Below are positions 52,603 to 61,987 of a DNA stretch of 64,000 nucleotides, piece by piece. The translations under genes and the position numbers were made by a program. The notes beneath the pieces were generated by a model. That model did no database searches and was not told where the DNA came from. It was given only the letters and a program-made list of their open reading frames with translations. Each line of letters opens with the position of its first letter. Position 1 is the first letter of the stretch. The DNA lies in NCBI RefSeq assembly GCF_010682065.1, contig NZ_JAAGWG010000002.1, positions 332,542 to 396,541 of the forward strand, written 5' to 3'. Source of the stretch: Blastococcus saxobsidens (GTDB lineage Bacteria > Actinomycetota > Actinomycetes > Mycobacteriales > Geodermatophilaceae).

Positions 52603-53463
52603 ATGACGGCAGAGCTGATCGACGGGACGGCGGTCGCGCGCCAGGTACGCGAGGACGTCGCGGCCGGCGTGCAGGAACTGCTCGCCGCGGGCGGCACCGC
52701 GCCGGGGCTGGCGACGGTGCTGATCGGGGACGACCCGGCCTCGGAGGTCTACGTCCGCAACAAGCGCCGGCTCTGCGTGGCCGTCGGCATGCAGGACCTG
52801 CACCGGCACCTGCCCGGGGACGTCGGCCAGGAGGAGGCGGCCGCCCTCATCGACGAGCTGGCCGCGGACCCGGCGGTGTCGGGCATCCTGCTGCAGCTGC
52901 CGGCCCCCAAGCACCTGGACTCCGAGGCGCTGCTGGCCCGGATCCCCGCCGAGAAGGACGTCGACGGGCTCACCACCGCCAACGCGGGCCTGCTGGCCCA
53001 GGGGCGGCCCGGGCTGCGGCCGTGCACCCCGTCGGGCGTCATGGTGCTGCTCGACCGGGCCGGCGTCGCGCTGGAGGGGGCCGAGGCCGTCGTCGTCGGC
53101 CGCTCGGTGCTGGTCGGCAAGCCGATGGCGCAGCTGCTGCTGGAGCGGAACGCCACGGTGACCATCTGCCACTCGCGGACCCGCGACCTCGCCGAGGTGT
53201 GCCGCCGGGCCGACGTGCTCGTCGTCGCCGCCGGCATCCCGGGGCTGGTCGGCGCCGACGGCGTGAAGCCCGGAGCCACCGTCATCGACGTGGGGATCCA
53301 CCGCGGCGAGGACGGCCTGCACGGCGACGTCGACACCGCGGCGGTGGCCGAGGTGGCCGGCCGGATCACCCCCGTGCCCGGCGGCGTGGGGCCGATGACC
53401 ATCGCGATGCTCCTGGCCAACACGCTGGAGGCGGCGAAGGCCCAGCAGGGGCGCGGCGACTGA
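52603..53463 (+). CDS. folD: Methylenetetrahydrofolate dehydrogenase/cyclohydrolase (FolD)
   Basis: A 286-residue bifunctional enzyme, 5,10-methylene-THF to 10-formyl-THF. 'GLATVLIGDDPASEVYVRNKRRLC' carries the Tyr and Lys of the folate site, 'GILLQLPAPKHLD', 'EKDVDGLT', 'PCTPSGVMVLLDRAG', 'VVVGRSVLVGKPMAQLLLERNATVTICHSRT' (NADP-binding) and 'PVPGGVGPMTIAMLLANT' follow. Eleven nt after purU, with GGAG; its stop overlaps the pabB-pabC start (TGATG). Confidence 0.95.
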   Translation: MTAELIDGTAVARQVREDVAAGVQELLAAGGTAPGLATVLIGDDPASEVYVRNKRRLCVAVGMQDLHRHLPGDVGQEEAAALIDELAADPAVSGILLQLPAPKHLDSEALLARIPAEKDVDGLTTANAGLLAQGRPGLRPCTPSGVMVLLDRAGVALEGAEAVVVGRSVLVGKPMAQLLLERNATVTICHSRTRDLAEVCRRADVLVVAAGIPGLVGADGVKPGATVIDVGIHRGEDGLHGDVDTAAVAEVAGRITPVPGGVGPMTIAMLLANTLEAAKAQQGRGD

Positions 53464-55376
53464 TGGACCCGTCCCCGGTCGCGCCGGGGAGGGCCCGGGC
53501 GCGGGCCCCCGAGGAGCAGCCGCCTCCCGACGGCCCCTGGGCACGCTTCGACGACCTGCGGGCCGGGACGGCGCTGCTCTGCCCACCGCCGTACCGGGTG
53601 CTCAGCACCACGCGGCCCGACGAGGTCGCCGGCGTGCTGCAGGAGGTGCACGACGCGACCGAGGCGGGCGCCTGGGCGTTCGGGTTCGTGTCCTACGAGG
53701 CGGCCTCCGGGCTGGACGACGGCCTGCCCGGAGCCCACGTGCCCGGGGAGCCGCCGCTGGTCTGGTTCGGGCTGTGCGCCGAGCCCCGCCCGGTGGCCCC
53801 GGTCGGCGAGGTCCCCGAGGACCCCCGCGCGCCGGTCTCGTGGCAGCCGGACTGGACCGACGACGAGCACGCCCGCGCGGTGTCGACGGTCCGCGAGCAC
53901 ATCGCCGCCGGCGAGACCTACCAGTGCAACCTCACCGACCGGCTGCGGACCCGGGACGCCGGGGACCCCGCGGCGCTCTACGCCCGGCTCGCCCTCGCCC
54001 AGCGCGGGGCGCACAACGCCTACCTCGACCTGGGCCGGTTCGCCGTCGCCAGTGCCAGCCCGGAGCTGTTCTTCGAGTGGACCGGCGCGCGGGTGCGCAC
54101 CCGCCCGATGAAGGGCACCGCCGCGCGGGGGCGGACGACGGCCGAGGACCGGGAGCAGAGCCGCCTGCTGCGGGCCAGCAGCAAGGAGCAGGCGGAGAAC
54201 CTGATGATCGTCGACCTGCTGCGCAACGACCTCGGCCGCATCGCCGAGGTCGGCAGCGTGACCGTCGACGAACTGTTCTCCCTGGAGCGCTACCCGACGG
54301 TGTGGCAGATGACCTCGGAGGTCAGCGCCCGGCTGCGGCCCGGGGTCGGGCTGACCGGGATCTTCCGGGCGCTGTTCCCCTGCGGCTCGGTGACCGGCGC
54401 ACCCAAGCAGCGCACGATGCGGCTCGTAGCGGAGCTGGAGCCGACCCCGCGCGGGGTCTACTGCGGCGCCATCGGGCTGGTCGCCCCGCCGACCGCCGCC
54501 TTCCGCGCGCGGTTCAGCGTCGCCATCCGGACCGCCGTCGTCGACCGCGCCACCGGGGCGGGCGTGTACGGCGCCGGTGGCGGGATCACCTGGGGCTCCG
54601 ACCCGGCCCGGGAGCGCGCCGAGCTGCACGCCAAGGCCGCCGTCCTGGCCCATCCGGTGGCCGACCACCAGCTCCTGGAGACCCTGGCCTTCGTGCCCGG
54701 CGAGGGGCTCCGCAACGTGGAGCGCCACCTCGACCGGATGGCCGACTCGGCCGACTGGTCCGGCTTCCGGTTCGACCGGGACGCCGTCGCGGGGTCGCTG
54801 GGCTCCGCCGTGGCGGGCCGCGAGGAACCGGCCCGGGTGCGTGCGCTGCTGTTCCGGGACGGCCGGGTGCGGGTGGACGTCGGTCCCCTGCCGCCGCCGC
54901 CGGCCCGCCCGGTCCGGCTGGCCCTGGACGACGAGCCGGTCGACGCGGGCAGCCCCTGGCTGCAGCACAAGACCACCCGGCGCGAGGTCTACCGCTCCCG
55001 GGCGCTCCGCCACCCGGAGGCCGACGACGTCGTGCTGGTCAACCAGCGCGGCGAGCTGACCGAGACGACGATCGCCACCCTCGCGGTGCGGCTGGGCGAG
55101 CAGTGGTGGACCCCGCCGACCGGCTCGGGGTGCCTGCCCGGTGTCGAGCGGGCCCGGCTGCTGGAGCTGGGCCGTCTTCGGGAGCGGGTCCTCACCGTCG
55201 CCGACCTGCGGGCGGCCGAGGAGCTCGCCGTGGTGAGCTCGCTGCGCGGCTGGCGGACGGCGCTGCTGGCCCCCGCGGCGCCGGGCGGGGACCCCGCCGA
55301 CCGACGGCTGCTCCCGCGGCCGGCCGCGGAGCCGGCGGCGCGCGGTTCGATCCTGCGCTCGCGCGGGCACAGGTGA
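53463..55376 (+). CDS. pabB: Aminodeoxychorismate synthase component I fused to aminodeoxychorismate lyase (PabB-PabC)
   Basis: A 637-residue fusion making p-aminobenzoate for folate. Residues about 30-400 are the chorismate-binding PabB domain ('IAAGETYQCNLTDRL', 'SPELFFEWTGARVRTRPMKGTAARG', 'ENLMIVDLLRNDLGRIAEVGSV', 'PCGSVTGAPKQRTMRLVAELEPTPRGVYCGAIG'). Residues about 420-637 are the PLP-dependent lyase with the Schiff-base Lys in 'LQHKTTRREVYRS' and 'VLVNQRGELTETTIATL'. The glutaminase PabA is not in the window. Its place inside the demethylation operon suggests raised folate supply. ATG 53463 overlaps the folD stop. Confidence 0.92.
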   Translation: MDPSPVAPGRARARAPEEQPPPDGPWARFDDLRAGTALLCPPPYRVLSTTRPDEVAGVLQEVHDATEAGAWAFGFVSYEAASGLDDGLPGAHVPGEPPLVWFGLCAEPRPVAPVGEVPEDPRAPVSWQPDWTDDEHARAVSTVREHIAAGETYQCNLTDRLRTRDAGDPAALYARLALAQRGAHNAYLDLGRFAVASASPELFFEWTGARVRTRPMKGTAARGRTTAEDREQSRLLRASSKEQAENLMIVDLLRNDLGRIAEVGSVTVDELFSLERYPTVWQMTSEVSARLRPGVGLTGIFRALFPCGSVTGAPKQRTMRLVAELEPTPRGVYCGAIGLVAPPTAAFRARFSVAIRTAVVDRATGAGVYGAGGGITWGSDPARERAELHAKAAVLAHPVADHQLLETLAFVPGEGLRNVERHLDRMADSADWSGFRFDRDAVAGSLGSAVAGREEPARVRALLFRDGRVRVDVGPLPPPPARPVRLALDDEPVDAGSPWLQHKTTRREVYRSRALRHPEADDVVLVNQRGELTETTIATLAVRLGEQWWTPPTGSGCLPGVERARLLELGRLRERVLTVADLRAAEELAVVSSLRGWRTALLAPAAPGGDPADRRLLPRPAAEPAARGSILRSRGHR

Positions 55377-55414
55377 GCCAGCCCCCTCCCCGACTCCCCA
55401 GCGAGGCCATCCCC

Positions 55415-56062
55415 GTGGATTCCCCCAGCACCGCGCCCTCCGCCGACGACGTCGACCGCCAGTCCCTCGGCGGGTTCCTCGGCCAGCTGGCCGCCCGCCT
55501 GGCCGCTCCCGGCGCCGGCGCGACCGCCGGGATCGAGGCGGCGCTCTCCGCGTCCCTCGTCGCGATGGTCGGCCGCTTCACCACCGACGAGGAGCACGCC
55601 GCCCTCGTGGGCGAGATCGTCGCCGAGGCCGACGCCCAGCGCGAGGCCTGCCTGGCAGCGGCGGCCGACGACGAGGCGGCGTTCTCCGCGGTCGCGGCGG
55701 CGATGAAGATGCCGCGGGACAGCGAGGAGGAGAAGGCGTCCCGGAAGCAGGCGATGGGTGCCGCCCAGCTCGACGCGGCCCAGCCGCCCCGGCGGATCAT
55801 CGACATCGCGGTGGCGCTGACCTCGCTGGCCGAGCGGATCCTCCCGGTCGCCAACCGGAACCTGGTCAGCGACGTCGCCGCCGCGACCGCGGCCGCGTGT
55901 GCGGCGGCGACGACGGCACGGCTCGCCGTGGAGACCAACCTCGCCGGCATCGAGGACGACGGGGCCCGGCAGGAGCTGACCGACGCGGTCGCGGTCGTCG
56001 ACGAGCTGACCGCCCGGGCCGATGCGGTCGAGGCGGAGGTCCGGCGGCTGATCGCCCGCTGA
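55415..56062 (+). CDS. Cyclodeaminase/cyclohydrolase family protein (FchA-like)
   Basis: A 215-residue helical protein. 'QSLGGFLGQLAARLAAPGAGATAGIEAALSASLVAMVGRFT' is the N-terminal folate-binding region of the formiminotransferase-cyclodeaminase family (normally with a PGGG turn, here PGAG), and 'NRNLVSDVAAATAAACAAATTARLAVETNLAGI' is its conserved Asp-containing helix. It may act as methenyl-THF cyclohydrolase beside FolD. GTG 55415 follows GCGAGG; GTG 55373, overlapping the pabB-pabC stop, is an alternative adding 14 residues. Last gene of the operon. Confidence 0.82.
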   Translation: MDSPSTAPSADDVDRQSLGGFLGQLAARLAAPGAGATAGIEAALSASLVAMVGRFTTDEEHAALVGEIVAEADAQREACLAAAADDEAAFSAVAAAMKMPRDSEEEKASRKQAMGAAQLDAAQPPRRIIDIAVALTSLAERILPVANRNLVSDVAAATAAACAAATTARLAVETNLAGIEDDGARQELTDAVAVVDELTARADAVEAEVRRLIAR

Positions 56063-56080
56063 CCCGTCGGCCGGCGGTCA

Positions 56081-56100
56081 CGGCGGGCCCGGGCCCGCCG
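56081..56100. terminator. Perfect 20-bp GC palindrome between convergent genes
   Basis: The 20 bases 56081-56100 are fully self-complementary (CGGCGGGCCC and its complement) and lie between the cyclodeaminase stop and the convergent SRPBCC gene stop. A zero-loop palindrome would need to open its centre to fold; CGGTC/GACCG flanks extend it. Probably a two-way terminator. Confidence 0.6.
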
Positions 56101-56106
56101 GGACCG

Positions 56107-56598
56107 TCAGACGCCGGCGAGCAGGAGCTCGTCGATCTGGCCCATGGCCTGCTGCATGCCCTCGGCCATGCCCATGGCGACCATCTGCTCCATCGCCTCG
56201 GTCGAGGGGAACCGCGACCGGACGGTCATGCGGGTGCCACCGTCGGTCTCCTGGAGCTCGACCCGCGCGGTCGTCACCGGCAGATCGGCCGCCGGGGTGC
56301 CGTGCTCGTCGGCGAACCCGTCCTCGAACTCCAGCCGGGTGGGCTCCTCGACCGCGGTGAAGCGCCACCAGCCGTGCGCCTTCTCCCCCTCGGGACCGGT
56401 CATGACGTAGGCAGCCGTTCCGCCCACCGTCAGCTCGTGGTCGGTGAAGGTGGCCGGCCAGGTCGGCGGCCCCCACCAGCGCTCCAGCTGCCGCGGGTCG
56501 GCCCAGACCTGCCACACGCGCGACGGCGGGGCGGGGAACTCGGCCACGATCGTGAAGGTCAGGTTCTCGACGTCGGACTGCGTGCTGACGACGGTCAT
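56107..56598 (-). CDS. SRPBCC (AHSA1-like) domain protein
   Basis: A 163-residue START/Bet v1-like protein. 'FTIVAEFPAPPSRVWQVWADPRQLERWWGPPTWPATFTDHELTVGGTAAYVMTGPEGE' and the C-terminal 'GGTRMTVRSRFPSTEAMEQMVAMGMAEGMQQAMGQIDELL' are typical of the AHSA1/ActH group that binds hydrophobic ligands. These commonly form an operon with an ArsR-like regulator, as here: its start overlaps the upstream regulator's stop. Ligand unknown. Confidence 0.85.
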   Translation of the reverse strand: MTVVSTQSDVENLTFTIVAEFPAPPSRVWQVWADPRQLERWWGPPTWPATFTDHELTVGGTAAYVMTGPEGEKAHGWWRFTAVEEPTRLEFEDGFADEHGTPAADLPVTTARVELQETDGGTRMTVRSRFPSTEAMEQMVAMGMAEGMQQAMGQIDELLLAGV

Positions 56599-56942
56599 CG
56601 TGCATCTCCTCCGGGGGCGGCGAGGAGGTCGTCGATGCGGCCGATGCGGGCCCGCCAGAGCTCCTCGAGTTCACCGAGCAGCCGGGCGGCCGCTCGAACC
56701 GTGCCGACGTCGCCGCGCACGATCTGCTCGCGGCCGCGACGCTCCTTGCTGACCAGCCGCGCTCTCTCGAGCACGGCCACGTGCTTCTGGACCGCGGCGA
56801 AGCTCATCTCGTAGTTCCGCGCGAGCGCCGACACCGACGACTCCCCGGCCATCACCCGCGTGACGATGTCGCGCCGGGTGGCATCGGCGAGCGCGGCGAA
56901 GATCCGGTCGACGCTCTCCTGGCCCAGCTGATATACAACCAC
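56595..56942 (-). CDS. ArsR-family transcriptional repressor
   Basis: A 115-residue winged-helix protein without metal-binding Cys. 'IFAALADATRRDIVTRVMAGESSVSALARNYEMSFAAVQKHVAVLERARLVSKERRGREQIVRGD' is the ArsR helix-turn-helix and wing. It pairs with the SRPBCC gene (ATGA overlap) and probably autorepresses through the palindrome over its start codon. GTG 56942. Confidence 0.88.
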   Translation of the reverse strand: MVVYQLGQESVDRIFAALADATRRDIVTRVMAGESSVSALARNYEMSFAAVQKHVAVLERARLVSKERRGREQIVRGDVGTVRAAARLLGELEELWRARIGRIDDLLAAPGGDAR

Positions 56943-56980
56943 AAGGTTGTACGTTAGTGCGGGCCGCTGTTCCGGCGCAA
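56934..56980 (-). promoter_or_regulatory. Promoter and start-codon operator of the arsR-SRPBCC operon
   Basis: Minus strand: -35 TTGCGC (56980-56975), 18-nt spacer, -10 TAACGT (56956-56951), 8 nt before the GTG at 56942. A perfect palindrome TACAACC-ACAA-GGTTGTA (56934-56951) covers the start codon and touches the -10, an arrangement for tight autorepression. Confidence 0.7.
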
Positions 56981-57033
56981 GACCCGCGCCGGCGGCAGCC
57001 CCGTGCCGTGCGGGCCCCGGAGGAAGGCTCGCC

Positions 57034-57039
57034 TAACCT
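57034..57039 (+). promoter_or_regulatory. -10 box of a leaderless promoter for the glycosyltransferase gene
   Basis: TAACCT at 57034-57039 ends 6 nt before the GTG start at 57046. No Shine-Dalgarno lies between. Divergent from the arsR promoter across about 100 nt. Confidence 0.5.
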
Positions 57040-57045
57040 GGCGGG

Positions 57046-58488
57046 GTGACGACGGCGGCGCTGCAGGACGACGCGCCGTCCGTCCCGGACCGCGACACCA
57101 CCGGCGCGCGGTGGACCTGGCCCGAACTCCTGCCACCGCTGCTCGTGCTCCTCCTCGGCGCCGGGCTGCTGCTGGCCGGCCACGGCCTCTGGTTCGACGA
57201 GCTGTTCACCGCCGAGGTGGCCCGGTTGCCCCTGGCCGACATCGTCACCGCGATCGCCGAGGGCACCGGCACGACGAGCTACCTGGCCGGGGTGCCGCCG
57301 TCGTACAACGCCCCCTACTACGTCGTGACCCACGCCTGGGTGTCGCTGCCCGGGCTGGGGGGTGACACCTCGCTGCGCGTGCTCTCACTGCTCGCGACGG
57401 CCGGCGGGCTCGCCCTCGTCACCCGTGCGGTGAGCCGGCTGACCGGCCGCGCGACGGGGGTGCTCGCCGGCGTCGTCCTCGCCTGCAGCCCGTTGCTGCT
57501 GGAGCAGGCCGTCGAGGCGCGCAGCTACGGCCTGGCGGTGCTCGCCACCGGCGGCGCCGCGCTGGGCCTGGTCCGGTGGCTGCAGGAGCCGCCGCGCGGG
57601 CTGCTCCTGTTCGGTCTCGCCGGCGCCGGCATGGGCCTGGCGCACTGGTACGCGGTCACGGTGCTGGCCGCCTTCGTCGTCGCCGGGATCCTGCTCCGCG
57701 GACGGCGGGCGCTGCCGCTGGTGCTCACCGGCGCCGCGGCCGCGCTCCCGGTCGTCGCCCTCGTCGGGGTGAACCTGCTCAACGGCACCGGCGGGCGCAA
57801 CGCCGAGCACCTCAACGACACCGGTGGCCGCCTGGTCGTCCTGGCGGTGGAGGCGTGGACGGCCACGTCCGGCCCGCTGCTGCTCCTCACGATCGTCCTG
57901 GCGGTGCTCGGGGCCGCCCGCGCCGGGGGGCTGCGGGTCGTGGCCACGGCGTGGGTCGTGGTGCCGCTGCTGCTGCTCGTGCTCGCCGAGCTGGTGCGCC
58001 CGGTCTTCCTCCCCCGCTACCTGCTGGCCGGCCTGCTCGGGCTCGGCGTCCTGGCCGCCGCCGGCGCGCTGAGCGCTCCCCGCGCTGCTCGCGGGCCACT
58101 GGCGGCGCTGCTCGTGGCCTGCTCGCTCCTGGCGTCGGCGCCGCTGTACGACCGCGAGCCGCGGGAGCGGGCCGACGACCTGGTCCGCGTGCTGGCCGAG
58201 CTGCACCGCCCGGGCGAGCCGGTGGTGGCCGCGGACATGCGGTCGGCGCTCGGCCTGGACCACTACGTCCGGACGCTGGCGCCGGAGCTGCGTGCCGAGC
58301 TGCGTCTGCCGCCGGACGACGCCCCCGCCGACGCGCGGGCGCTGTGGCTCGTCCGCCGCGTCATCGACGGCCGCTCCTCCCCCACCGACGACGACGAGAT
58401 ACTCGCCGAGGGCGGTTTCCGGCAGGTGGCGGAGCACTTCTTCGGCGGCGACAAGACCGATCTGGTCCTCCAGCGCTGGGTGCGCTGA
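57046..58488 (+). CDS. Polytopic membrane glycosyltransferase (GT39/ArnT-like)
   Basis: A 480-residue protein with about ten hydrophobic helices and a C-terminal soluble domain (about 350-480). 'LWFDELFTAEVARLPLADIV' after TM1 is the acidic loop expected in GT-C transferases, 'VPPSYNAPYYVVTHAWVSLPG' follows, and 'EARSYGLAVLATGGAALGLV' is the conserved loop of the Dol-P-mannose mannosyltransferase-like family. It likely uses a polyprenyl-phosphate sugar on the outer membrane face. Acceptor unknown. Convergent with the GT2 gene. Confidence 0.75.
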   Translation: MTTAALQDDAPSVPDRDTTGARWTWPELLPPLLVLLLGAGLLLAGHGLWFDELFTAEVARLPLADIVTAIAEGTGTTSYLAGVPPSYNAPYYVVTHAWVSLPGLGGDTSLRVLSLLATAGGLALVTRAVSRLTGRATGVLAGVVLACSPLLLEQAVEARSYGLAVLATGGAALGLVRWLQEPPRGLLLFGLAGAGMGLAHWYAVTVLAAFVVAGILLRGRRALPLVLTGAAAALPVVALVGVNLLNGTGGRNAEHLNDTGGRLVVLAVEAWTATSGPLLLLTIVLAVLGAARAGGLRVVATAWVVVPLLLLVLAELVRPVFLPRYLLAGLLGLGVLAAAGALSAPRAARGPLAALLVACSLLASAPLYDREPRERADDLVRVLAELHRPGEPVVAADMRSALGLDHYVRTLAPELRAELRLPPDDAPADARALWLVRRVIDGRSSPTDDDEILAEGGFRQVAEHFFGGDKTDLVLQRWVR

Positions 58489-58513
58489 GCCGGTCTCCCG
58501 GCGGCACCCCTGT

Positions 58514-59194
58514 TCAGCGCCGGCGCGCGGCCCAGTAGAGCGAGCGCGCCGACTGGCGCAGCCGGGCCCGGCCGGTCCACGCCGAGCTCCCCGTCGGCCG
58601 CTGGTCCCGCTCGACGGGCAGGCTGACCACCGGCACGCCGGCCCGGGCCACGCCCAGGACCACGCTGGGCGCTCCCTCCTCGGTCACGGCCGCCACGACG
58701 GCGTCCCGGACGGCGGCGTCCATGGCGAAGAACGCCCCGGCGTCCGCGGGCAGGCCGGTCAGCCGGGCGGCCAGGCGCCGGTGCACGGTGCCGGTGAGCC
58801 GACGGGAGAGCGACTCGTAGGCGCCCCGCCGGCCGGCGAACACCGCCCCGACGTCGCCCCGGGCCAGCCGGTCGAGCAGGAGGGGCACCGCCTCCGGCGG
58901 GTCCTGCAGGTCGGCGTCCAGGCAGACCCAGACGTCGGCCGCGGCCTCGGCGGCCAGGCCCTCGGCGATCGCGGCGTGCTGGCCGGCGTTGACGGTGAGC
59001 CCGGTGACGGCGATCCGCGCGTCCCCGGCGGCCAGCTCACCGGCGACGGCGGCGCTGTCGTCGGGCGAGGCGTCGATGACCAGGCGCAGCCGCCAGTCGC
59101 GCCCCTCCAGCGCGCCGGCCAGCCGCTCGGCCAGCGGGCGGAGGGTGTCCGCGTTGCGGTACACGGGCACGACCACCGCCACCCGGCCCGTCAT
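58514..59194 (-). CDS. Family 2 glycosyltransferase (DPM1-like)
   Basis: A 226-residue GT-A enzyme. 'VAVVVPVYRNADTLRPLAERL' begins the nucleotide-binding fold, 'VWVCLDADLQDPPEAVPLLLDRLARG' has the DxD-type metal site in the dolichol-phosphate-mannose-synthase context, and 'GAFFAMDAAVRDAV' the acceptor side. It lacks C-terminal membrane helices, so the acceptor may be soluble. Third gene of a coupled operon: its ATG overlaps the epimerase stop (ATGA). Confidence 0.85.
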   Translation of the reverse strand: MTGRVAVVVPVYRNADTLRPLAERLAGALEGRDWRLRLVIDASPDDSAAVAGELAAGDARIAVTGLTVNAGQHAAIAEGLAAEAAADVWVCLDADLQDPPEAVPLLLDRLARGDVGAVFAGRRGAYESLSRRLTGTVHRRLAARLTGLPADAGAFFAMDAAVRDAVVAAVTEEGAPSVVLGVARAGVPVVSLPVERDQRPTGSSAWTGRARLRQSARSLYWAARRR

Positions 59195-60042
59195 GACTCC
59201 GCCCAGGTGCGGGCCAGCCCCTCCGCCAGGTCCACGGCCGGCTCCCAGCCGAGGAGCCGGCGTGCGGCGGAGGGGTCGGCGACCCAGTCGGCGGTGTCCC
59301 AGTCCCGGCCGGGGTGTGCCCCCGGCGCCGTCGCGACGGTGCGCCCGGTGACCCGCTCGGCGACGGCGACCAGCTCCTCGGTGCTGGTCTGCACCCCGGT
59401 GCCGATGTTGAGCACCGCGCCGGCCGGCAGCGACTCGTCGACCGCCGCGCGGACGCAGGCGTCGACGACGTCGCCCACCCACACCCAGTCGCGCCGGCTG
59501 ATCGCCCCCGGCAGCGGCACGGTAGCGCCGCTGCGCGCCGCGGCGAGGACGACCGGCACCAGCCGGGTCGGGTGGTCGCCGGGGCCGTAGACCTGGAAGG
59601 CGCGCAGCACCGCGGACCGGACCCCCCGCTCCGCGGCGGCCGCCTGGAGCAGCATCGAGCCGGCCGCCTTGGTGGCGCCGAAGAAGCCGCGCGGGTGCAG
59701 GGCGGCGTCCTCGGTGAGCGGGTGCGGTGCGGCCGCGTACTCGGTCGAGGAACCCAGCCGCACCACCGCCCGGCAGCGGTCGGGCAGCGCGTCGACCAGC
59801 CAGGGGCTGGTGTTGACCAGCACCGTGTCGGCCCGCTCGCGCACGGTCGCCTTGCGCCGCGCGGCGGCCAGGGAGAACACCACGTCCGGCTCGGCCGACC
59901 GGACCGCGGCCGCGGCCGCCGCCGGGTCGGTCAGGTCGACGTCGGCCCGGGTCAGCCCGACGACGTCCCAGCCGTCCGCCGTGAGCCGGGTGACCAGGTG
60001 CCGGCCGACGAAGCCGCCGGCGCCGGTGACGAGGGCTCTCAC
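59191..60042 (-). CDS. NAD-dependent epimerase/dehydratase (extended SDR)
   Basis: A 283-residue SDR. 'VRALVTGAGGFVGRHLVTRL' is the NAD-binding TGxxGxxG, 'VVRLGSSTEYAA' supplies the catalytic Ser, and a displaced 'FFGATKAAGSMLLQ' carries the Lys; the Tyr of the usual YxxxK is replaced by Phe/Gly here (FGATK), so activity may be altered. 'VYGPGDHPTRLVPVVL' and 'DWVWVGDVVDACV' complete the sugar-nucleotide epimerase core. GTG 60042 overlaps the aldolase stop. Confidence 0.82.
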   Translation of the reverse strand: MRALVTGAGGFVGRHLVTRLTADGWDVVGLTRADVDLTDPAAAAAAVRSAEPDVVFSLAAARRKATVRERADTVLVNTSPWLVDALPDRCRAVVRLGSSTEYAAAPHPLTEDAALHPRGFFGATKAAGSMLLQAAAAERGVRSAVLRAFQVYGPGDHPTRLVPVVLAAARSGATVPLPGAISRRDWVWVGDVVDACVRAAVDESLPAGAVLNIGTGVQTSTEELVAVAERVTGRTVATAPGAHPGRDWDTADWVADPSAARRLLGWEPAVDLAEGLARTWAES

Positions 60043-60854
60043 GCCGGCTGCGCGGCGACCGCCGGCTCCCGCTCGGGGGCCGGCATCCCCGCCGTCGTCA
60101 CGGCCGCCACGAACTCCTGCCGCAGCCCGGCCGCCTCCCCCGGGTGCAGGCGGCGCAGCCCGGCCACGCTCGCCAGCAGCCGGGGCACCTCGACGAAGGG
60201 GTCGCGGTCGGCCATGTCGGCGGTGAAGGACCGGCGCAGGAAGGTGAAGTCCGCGCCGAGCCGGACGAGCTCGGCGGCCAGCAGGTCGCTGGAGACCGGG
60301 AAGCCACGGCCCGGCAGGGTCAGCCCGCCCACCCCGAACTGCCCGTCGACGTGGCTGCGCACCGCGTCGACGGTGCCGTCGACCAGCGGCCGGAACAGCT
60401 CCCGGGAGCCGCGGTCGATGCGCAGGTCGTTGAGCCCGACGTAGATCCGGGCCAGCGGCCGGGCGGCCAGCTCCGCGGCCCGGTCGACGGCGCCCTGGGT
60501 CTCGATCAGGATGCCGAGGCCGCAGCGGCCGGCGACGAGGTCGAGGGTGCGGTCGACCTCCTCGGGGGTGCGGACCATCGGCAGCAGGAGCTCGTCGGCG
60601 CCGCGGGCGATCGCCTCGTCGACCTCCAGGCCGGTCCACGGCCCGTAGCCGTTGACCCGGCAGAGCAGCCGGCCGTCGGTGGCCGCCCGCATGCGGGCCA
60701 GGTCCTCGGCGGTGTCGGCGTTGATCTGGGTGCCCTCGCCCTCCTGGCGCCGGGCCTTGCCGCGGCGTTCCCAGTCCACGACGATCCCGGCCGCGCCGGC
60801 GCTCACGACGTCGGCTCCCCAGCGGGGATCGACGGTGAAGAGGAAGAGGTCCAC
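60039..60854 (-). CDS. HpcH/HpaI-type aldolase / citrate-lyase-beta-like protein
   Basis: A 271-residue TIM-barrel protein. 'LLCRVNGYGPW' (Arg), 'ELLLPMVRTPEEVDRTLDLV', metal-binding Glu in 'LGILIETQGAVDRAAEL' and Asp in 'IYVGLNDLRIDRG' match the HpcH/CitE superfamily, which makes or breaks C-C bonds of oxo-acids. Coupled to an epimerase and a GT2, it may supply a building block for a glycosylated product; substrate unknown. GTG 60854 is chosen because a -10 TAAGCT ends 7 nt before it; a GTG at 60893 would span the promoter. Confidence 0.75.
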   Translation of the reverse strand: MDLFLFTVDPRWGADVVSAGAAGIVVDWERRGKARRQEGEGTQINADTAEDLARMRAATDGRLLCRVNGYGPWTGLEVDEAIARGADELLLPMVRTPEEVDRTLDLVAGRCGLGILIETQGAVDRAAELAARPLARIYVGLNDLRIDRGSRELFRPLVDGTVDAVRSHVDGQFGVGGLTLPGRGFPVSSDLLAAELVRLGADFTFLRRSFTADMADRDPFVEVPRLLASVAGLRRLHPGEAAGLRQEFVAAVTTAGMPAPEREPAVAAQPA

Positions 60855-60861
60855 GGAGCGC

Positions 60862-60878
60862 AGCTTAGGCTTCCCTAA
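60862..60878 (-). promoter_or_regulatory. Leaderless promoter with IdeR/DtxR-like palindrome
   Basis: On the minus strand TAAGCT (60867-60862) ends 7 nt before the GTG at 60854. Overlapping it, TTAGG (60865-60869) and CCTAA (60874-60878) form a palindrome with a 4-nt centre, matching 12 of 14 bases of the TTAGGCTAACCTAA portion of the actinobacterial iron-box consensus. The Fe(III) importer genes end 42 nt upstream of this box. Confidence 0.5.
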
Positions 60879-60919
60879 CTGATCGATCGCCACCCCCCGC
60901 CGGGGCGCGCCGGACGGAG

Positions 60920-61983
<1,064 letters not shown>

Positions 61984-61987
<4 letters not shown>

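Noticed and set aside
57015..57045. Second iron box at the TAACCT before the membrane glycosyltransferase
   Set aside because: CCTAACCT matches only one half of the IdeR consensus; the other half is absent, so the -10 box explains it better.
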